DNA of 64,000 nt from contig DASYKU010000005.1 of assembly GCA_035995165.1 (NCBI GenBank), positions 1 to 64,000 of the forward strand, written 5' to 3'. Shown here in pieces: positions 61,557 through 64,000 of this stretch. A program made the translations under genes and the position numbers. Under the pieces are notes generated by a model, which saw only the letters and a list, made by a program, of their open reading frames with translations, made no database searches and had not been told where the DNA came from. The first letter of the stretch is position 1; the number at the start of each line of letters is the position of its first letter. This DNA comes from Mycobacteriales bacterium. Its GTDB lineage: Bacteria > Actinomycetota > Actinomycetes > Mycobacteriales > CADCTP01.

Positions 61557-62135
61557 TCAGCTCCGCGGTACCCGGCCGAGCAGGTGGAACTCGGGGTTCG
61601 GGCGCAGCGCCATGAGGTGCGCGAGCCGGTTGGACTGCGCGAACAATGCCGCGATCGCGCCGATGTCCCACACGTCGTCGGTGTCGAAGCCGTGCCGCTC
61701 CAGCTCGGCCAGGTGCTCGTCCTCGACCGTGGCCGACGACAGCGCCACCCGCAGTGCGAAGTCGAGCATCGCGCGCTGCCGCGGGGTGATGTCCGCGTGC
61801 CGGTAGTTCGTCGAGACCTGGTCGGCGACCAGCGGGTCCCGGGCCCGGATCCGGAGGATCGCGCCGTGCGCGACCACGCAGTACGTGCAGTCGTTGGCCG
61901 CGCTGGTCGCCACCACGATCATCTCGCGGTCCGCCTTGGACAGCCCCGGCGTCTCCTTGTCCATCAGCGCGTCGTGGTAGGCCACGAACGCGCGGAACTC
62001 GGCCGGCCGCCGGGCCAGCGCCAGGAAGACGTTGGGTACGAAGCCGGTCTTCTCGCCGACCTGCTCGATCCGGCCGCGGACGTCCGCGGGCAGCTCGTCC
62101 AGCGCCGGCACCCCGAACCTGCTGATCGGTCTCAC
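61557..62135 (-). CDS. AhpD-like (carboxymuconolactone decarboxylase fold) peroxidase-related protein
   Basis: 192 residues from GTG 62135 (GTG 62162 also open). AhpD core with redox motif CTYCVVAHG, Cys83 and Cys86, His90; N-terminal ISRFGVPALDELP and C-terminal NRLAHLMALRPNPEFHLLGR typical of the uncharacterised peroxidase-related subgroup. A thiol reductase or peroxidase role is likely. Fifty-five bases upstream of mtnA on the same strand. Confidence 0.88.
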   Translation of the reverse strand: MRPISRFGVPALDELPADVRGRIEQVGEKTGFVPNVFLALARRPAEFRAFVAYHDALMDKETPGLSKADREMIVVATSAANDCTYCVVAHGAILRIRARDPLVADQVSTNYRHADITPRQRAMLDFALRVALSSATVEDEHLAELERHGFDTDDVWDIGAIAALFAQSNRLAHLMALRPNPEFHLLGRVPRS

Positions 62136-62232
62136 CCGTACAGCCTTGCACTCCCCGAACACAAAGCGCAGGACCCGTCAACGCTGCCCCGGCACAGTGG
62201 CACCCGTACGCAGCAGAGCGAGAGGGAGAACG

Positions 62233-62715
62233 ATGATCCTGACCAAGAAGGTCGCACTGGGTGTGGCCGGTGTGGTGGCCGCCGGGGTGCTCGGCACCGC
62301 CGGGGTGGCCGCTGCGACGTCCGACCCCGGCACGCCCACCCCGGCCGCGTCGGCGGCACCGAGCCCGTCCGCGAGCCCGGGCGCCACGACCGGCGACAAG
62401 AAGGACAAGCGCAAGAAGGTCCGCCGCGCCGCGATCGCCCGCGGAATGCACGGCGAGTTCGTCGTGAAGGGCAAGGACGGCAAGCCCGTCACCCTCGAGA
62501 CGATCCGCGGTCAGGTCGCCGCGGTCGGGCCGACGAGCGTGACGGTGAAGGCCGAGGACGGCTTCACCGAGACGTTCACCGCCAACTCGGACACCAAGGT
62601 GAAGGGTGCCGATGTCAGCTCGATGTCCGACGTCAAGGTCGGCGCCAAGGGTGCAATCGTCGGCGTGAAGAGCGGAAACACCATCACCGCCCGCGCGGTC
62701 CTGGTACGGAAGTAG
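62233..62715 (+). CDS. Small secreted DUF5666-like protein
   Basis: 160 residues; GAGAGGGAGA before ATG 62233. Signal peptide about 1-27 (MILTKKVALGVAGVVAAGV), an Ala/Pro/Ser linker, a basic patch (KKDKRKKVRR), and a beta-rich C-terminal domain (about 85-160: GQVAAVGPTSVTVKAEDGF ... KVGAKGAIVGVKSGNTITARAVLV) of OB-like DUF5666 style. Function unknown. Compare the protein at 3352. Confidence 0.8.
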   Translation: MILTKKVALGVAGVVAAGVLGTAGVAAATSDPGTPTPAASAAPSPSASPGATTGDKKDKRKKVRRAAIARGMHGEFVVKGKDGKPVTLETIRGQVAAVGPTSVTVKAEDGFTETFTANSDTKVKGADVSSMSDVKVGAKGAIVGVKSGNTITARAVLVRK

Positions 62716-62718
62716 GCA

Positions 62719-62758
62719 GAAGGGCCCGGCCGTCCCCGAGGGGAGGGCCGGGCCCTTC
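62719..62758 (+). terminator. Terminator between the secreted protein and pckG
   Basis: GAAGGGCCCGGCC (62719-62731) pairs perfectly with GGCCGGGCCCTTC (62746-62758); the loop contains a second small stem, TCCCC/GGGGA. It lies between convergent genes and may serve both. Confidence 0.8.
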
Positions 62759-62795
62759 CTGTCCGTACAGGTCGGCGCGCGAAGGCGCCCGCGGA

Positions 62796-64000
<1,205 letters not shown>

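Overview
The window is a dense, very GC-rich chromosomal segment (GC at nearly every third codon position, many GTG and some TTG starts, GTGA/ATGA/TGATG gene overlaps). The gene content points to an actinomycete: an AfsR/SARP-type regulator, a type VII secretion-like substrate gene flanked by WXG100-like and SseB genes, an NDMA-dependent alcohol dehydrogenase, a FadE5-type acyl-CoA dehydrogenase, GTP-type PEP carboxykinase, ECF42-type sigma factor, dcd beside tRNA-Gly(CCC), and a HAIR-like element before dnaK. I cannot fix the genus. There is no prophage, insertion sequence, rRNA or CRISPR array that I can see.

Layout. 0-8 kb: start of dnaK; an OmpR-type two-component system with a divergent secreted DUF5666-like protein; a NarL-type two-component system whose kinase/regulator junction carries a partial triplication; an AIM24-family protein; an LLM oxidoreductase. 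8-15 kb: membrane Fe-S oxidoreductase of the EtfD (Rv0338c) type, a subtilisin-like exoprotease, dcd and tRNA-Gly. 15.4-17.1 kb is a zone of decay: a tetR/MFS divergent pair fused by one internal deletion and an alpha/beta hydrolase with its centre deleted, around an intact 55-residue membrane protein. 17-22.6 kb: secreted propeller-like protein, small enzymes, NDMA-ADH, AraC/DUF2000 pair, DUF2237. 22.6-27 kb: AfsR-type regulator divergent to two alpha/beta hydrolases. 27-32 kb: a translationally coupled operon of HipA-like kinase, DUF3037 and a GT39-like membrane glycosyltransferase, preceded by a small acidic protein and a VWA/substrate-binding lipid-anchored or membrane protein. 32-38 kb: phosphoglucomutase, DUF3152 metalloprotease-like protein, and an SseB / T7SS-substrate / WXG100 / SseB operon. 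38-43 kb: CbiX-like chelatase, a Clp_N-HTH protein with two palindromic operators, FadE5, DGPF/ECF42 pair. 43-52 kb: barstar-like repeat protein, SthA, GH3 with integrin-like repeats, PTP phosphatase, NHLRC2-like protein. 52-64 kb: bkdABC (2-oxoacid dehydrogenase), HelD/HelR-like helicase, a three-gene methylthioadenosine/5'-deoxyadenosine salvage operon (mtnA, deaminase, class II aldolase), AhpD-like protein, a second small secreted protein and pckG.

Most interesting points: (1) three separate places where the end of a gene has been tandemly multiplied, one of which inserts a 33-codon relay ORF between a histidine kinase and its regulator; (2) the Clp_N-HTH gene with two GTCAAC-N5-GTTGAC palindromes, a probable undescribed autoregulator; (3) the HipA-like kinase/DUF3037/glycosyltransferase operon joined by GTGA overlaps; (4) a barstar-like protein with exactly 17 pentapeptide repeats; (5) the compact salvage operon for radical-SAM or methylation by-products. 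All functional statements come from reading the sequence and family knowledge; no database search was run.
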